From Microdochium bolleyi (lineage: Eukaryota; Ascomycota; Sordariomycetes; Xylariales; Microdochiaceae), in assembly GCA_001566295.1 (NCBI GenBank), contig KQ964256.1, positions 682,001-746,000 on the forward strand: a stretch of DNA of 64,000 nt, given 5' to 3'. How positions within the stretch are numbered: the first letter of the stretch is position 1; each line of letters opens with the position of its first letter. A program made the position numbers and the translations under genes. Shown here piece by piece: positions 60,588 to 64,000 of this stretch. The notes beneath the pieces were generated by a model that saw nothing but the letters and a program-made list of their open reading frames with translations, was not told the origin of the DNA and made no database searches.

Positions 60588-62456
60588 CAGTGGTTACAGG
60601 TCGAAGGCAAGTGTTTATTGCGAGAAATGTTACGTGGCACTTTTGGGTAGATGGGAGTGGGCCTTGTTCCCGTGATCGTTGGTCACCGTGACCAACATCT
60701 GAGCTTCGAAGGTCCCGATGATCTGGGACGTGGAGGACTTGTAAACCAAGGCAGTTGCGGAGTTGTACGTATGCAAAGATTTAGCACTTTTATCGGAATT
60801 CGAAGTGGGAGTCAAGTGAAACTTGTATCCAGGTTGAGGTAACCAGGCCGTGTCTCATACAAGGAAACTAATCCAGGAGCCCAAAAGCTGTGATCGGCCT
60901 CCGCTGGTGCGCATCTCATCATTCGACGGAGCGGCAACTTTGAAGTCGGGAAAACTGAGGTGTAGGCTGAACAACTCAGTGGAGCCTGGCAGGAGCACCT
61001 GCATACACGCAGTCTCTGTAACTCTGTGGCGACCTGATGGGTTCTGCTGAACACAGGTACACGACAGTACGAAGGGGGGTCACGAACTGCTAGATCGTTG
61101 GTACGGACGAGCAAGTCTCATTGCGGCGTATCACATATTCAGCCAATATGTGGCACACCTCGTGCTCCGTAGGAGGCATGTGAACGGTAGCAAGTCCCGC
61201 AGGCTCAAATGATGAGGGTTGTTGAACCGAGGAGTTCTCGCAAGAGTCGGAAACCGTCTTTCTCTTCTTACATTGCCAGTGTGGGAACGCAGCAGCACGG
61301 CTCAACTTGATGGTTTCCATAGTGTACACAGAGTAAGCAATAGGGACTTTCCAAGGTGCTGATGTTTGATATGGCGCTCGCTTGCACTGACCGTTGTCCA
61401 TGAAACGGAAGCAATTATACGCGAGCGGAATGGCGCCTTGCCCGGGACACTTGCACGTACCGGTACATGTACTCTGGCTGGCCGCACAGACTCCCAACAG
61501 TCTAGCATGCTTGTGCCTACAACATTGATGCTCGGCACCACCTGGGAAGACTTGACTGGCTCGGAGGCAAGGTCCCGAACGAGCCACGCGTCCTTGCCTC
61601 TTCAAACCAGGAAGCTGCCAGTTCTAGGGCCAGAGACAAGCTTTCAGGCGAGTGGCCGATCACCCAGCCTGGCCAGCCCTGGGGCCGTGACGTCACTGCT
61701 CAGCTGGAGGACATGCAGCCGAAGCAGGCTCGGCAGGGCAGGCACGCTGGACAATGCGGGTGTGCGGCAGGAGCGACCCTGGCGAGCCTGGGGCCGATGG
61801 AGAGCTGCCAGCGTACGTCCCAGCCCCACCCCGGCTCCGGCTCCGGGTACACGGCACGCTCCCATACGTCTTGAGCCGGGCGCCTGCGTCCCCCGAGTTG
61901 TTGGAGGAGCCCGCCCCTCCGCGTGTCTACGCGTGTCCCAGCGCCGGGAAACGGTCTGGAGCAGGTCCTACGTTTACGGTTGTCACGGCATCCCATGATT
62001 GTGAGCAAATAGAGAACAGCAACCCTCGGTGGTGGCGGGGCTGCTGGCGTGGCCTTCACACACACATCGATGCCGCTTTGCCAGCTCCCCTTACCCATCC
62101 GTGCTTTTCACCAACAATATGGGGACCGTGGACACCTGCAGCGTCATGTAGTCCTTGGAAATGACCCGTTGTGGGGACCGGGCACTTATATGTCAACCAG
62201 AGTCGTGACCTGGCGAGAAGGCCCAGGCGCACCCCGAGTTAGGATGCCTCCTCCATCAGACGAAACTTGCCTCGCATATTTCGCAAAAATAATCCACCAG
62301 GTCGCCGTCGAGTTTCCTTACAGCGCTTACGCTTTACAACAGATACCTGATCAGCACCGGTACGAGCAACAGCAGCGACAACAGCAGCCCCAACAACAAG
62401 CCAAGCAGCGGATCAACGAAAAGTCCAGCCCACCGGCTGCATCATCAGCCAGCAAG
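60588..62456. other. Intergenic region before the phospholipase-D-family gene
   Basis: 1.87 kb. It includes a cysteine-containing frame on the - strand (61090-61605, 171 codons) and one on the + strand (61366-61998, 210 codons) that overlap; neither has intron signals or a clear family. The stretch from 62244 may be 5' leader or an N-terminal extension of the next gene (in-frame ATG 62244). Confidence 0.45.
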
Positions 62457-64000
62457 ATGCCGCATATCCTCAATGACTCCAAGTACTCTGGGGACGAGAC
62501 CGGCGGGCAGAAGATCAGCGACGCGGTCGCCAGTGCCTGCCAGTCCGACGACAGCGTGCTGGAGATTCTCGCGCAGGACCTGTCTCTATCCGCGGGGGAT
62601 GCGTGGAAGGAGCTCGAGAAGCGGCACAAAAACGCCAGTCGTGGCCTTTTGCCGAGTCAGAGACATAGTAACGACAACGGCGAGCAACTGTCGAATGACG
62701 AGCTTGAGCTGGCGTTCGGGTGTGGCAAGTGGGGAAACAAGAGGCCGAGCGATCTGTTCTTGAGGGTGAGTTGTGATCTTTCGGGGCCTTTCGTACTCGG
62801 ACCCCAGAGAGAAGAGGAGTAGAGGCTGTTCTATGATTCACACGGGAAAGTCCATTAACCAGTCGATCTAGCTCTACCACGATGCACTATGCACTCTAAA
62901 CGACAACCTGAGCGAAGGCGTTACAAGTCCATCTCTACTCGGAAGCAGTGGCACGGTGCCACTCAGTGTGCTGTCTGTGTAAGTCGCTTACTTTTCCTTC
63001 CTCTATCGCCAAAAGGGCCTACTGCGCCTTGATTATCTGACATTGACAAGAATCCCGGACATTGTGCGGCATATGTCGAACCTGATCGTCCGCGCGGAGG
63101 AGGAGGTCTTCTTAGCCACCAACTTCTGGCAGAACAGCACGGCGTCCAAGTATATCACCAACGCCATCAAGGAGCTCTCACGACGCGCAGGCGAGCGCGG
63201 CAGGCGCATTACCATAAAGGTCATGTATGACCGGGGCAGCGCGAAGCAGCTCTTCGGCCCACACCAGCTCGTCCCGGAGAAGGAGTACACTGGGGATGCT
63301 GTAGGACTGCCCGCGGCGCATGAAATACCCCACATCGACTTGGAAGTTCAAAACTTCCACGTCGCCATGCTTGGAACGTTCCACTCGAAGTTCATGATTG
63401 TCGATCGCAAGATCGGCATCCTGCAGAGTAACAACATCCAGGACAATGACAATCTCGAGATGATGGTCCACGTCGAGGGCCCTATTGTGGACGGGCTATA
63501 TGATATGGCTCTGCTGTCATGGCATGAGCACATGAACCCTTGTATGCCCTTACTGAACACATCCAAGCCCCGCCACCCCTCTAGTGGCGATCCTGTGGGG
63601 TTACCTGTTGGCCATGGGGGAGGTATGAGTGATGAAAGCTTTATGAGAGCGCCCAAGCGAGCTGCTCCTTATGGGGTTGGTGCCGATACTATCCTCGGAC
63701 CTACTCCAGGGGACTTGAACGGAAGTGTGAATCAGACACAGGTGAACAATCCTCTGGCGGGCGCTCCGTGTGATGCCATTATCTCGACTACTTCATCAGC
63801 AGATCCCGTGGTGTCTACCGCGCAAGAGGTACCGCAGCAACAGCAGCAGCTACCACATGAACAAAACGGCGACAGCTTCGCCATAGCAGACCTCAAGATA
63901 TCAACGTCCAGCATAGATCTCGCCGTTACACAGCTTCTCCCCGAGCACACCCATGACGACCCACACTACGACGACGACATCGCCGGCGAAGCCGCTCGCG
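62457..64000 (+). CDS. Phospholipase-D superfamily protein, 3' part beyond the window
   Basis: Exons 62457-62765, 62872-62978 and 63051 onward; the last frame is open to the window end, so the gene is partial. The start (MPHILNDSK) is chosen because it heads the conserved-looking SVLEILAQDLSLSAGDAWKE; ATG 62244 would add 71 residues, including a Gln-rich run. The third exon carries IPDIVRHMSNLIVRAEEEVF and LATNFWQNSTASKYI, then the first HKD motif FHSKFMIVDRKIG (His about residue 249) with QSNNIQDNDNLEMMVHVEGP. The second HKD is expected downstream. After the first half comes a long polar, Gln/Pro/Asp-rich linker. The family transfers or hydrolyses phosphodiester bonds (phospholipase, or phosphatidyl transfer as in cardiolipin or phosphatidylserine synthases); the exact reaction cannot be stated from one half. 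Confidence 0.85.

Noticed and set aside
61090..61605. Cysteine-containing 171-codon - strand frame that briefly looked like a zinc finger
   Set aside because: Cysteine and histidine spacing does not fit a CCCH or C2H2 finger, no signal peptide, and a + strand frame overlaps most of it.
1..64000. CRISPR arrays, tRNA and rRNA genes
   Set aside because: No regularly spaced repeats and no tRNA box A/box B pair or rRNA stretch was noticed by eye; a dedicated scan was not possible.

Overview
The window reads as nuclear DNA of a filamentous ascomycete (Pezizomycotina, most likely a Sordariomycete). Genes carry short introns (about 55-120 nt) with GT..AG ends and CTRAC-like branch points. Coding sequence is GC-rich in third positions. 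The gene set is eukaryotic and fungal: a mitochondrial prolyl-tRNA synthetase, Mak21, Met14, Vma5, Vps37, Nup84, Cmc4, SUMO and a fungal acetate kinase. Coding models below were built by hand, by joining exons whose phases agree and whose products match the family; no alignment was run.

Layout. Bases 1 to about 9690 are AT-rich, TA-rich and have no convincing gene; they look like transposon-type sequence degraded by repeat-induced point mutation (RIP). A sharp boundary leads into GC-rich gene space. 9.9-21.4 kb: M20 amidase/hydrolase, mitochondrial ProRS (divergent with MAK21), MAK21, a membrane-anchored HotDog thioesterase and APS kinase MET14. 21.8-29.7 kb: V-ATPase subunit C, an AT-hook protein and an F-box protein. 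32.2-42.6 kb: VPS37, NUP84, CMC4, SUMO and a three-LIM protein. 43.5-46.0 kb: a large secreted cysteine/threonine-rich protein. 48.9-54.7 kb: two major facilitator transporters facing each other (monocarboxylate-type and phosphate-type). 56.7-64.0 kb: an uncharacterised protein, acetate kinase, and the 5' part of a phospholipase-D-family gene that runs off the window.

The genes are mostly housekeeping and do not form one pathway or a biosynthetic cluster. Some share bidirectional promoters (ProRS/MAK21, VMA5/AT-hook, CMC4/SUMO). I found no convincing new multi-gene system. The most interesting points are the RIP-like block and its edge, exceptional splicing architecture (a GC-AG intron, 8-, 9-, 13- and 22-nt exons, introns of 3n length without stops), the unrecognised genes at 43.5-46.0 kb and 56.7-58.1 kb, and two weak candidate small or decayed genes in intergenic DNA.
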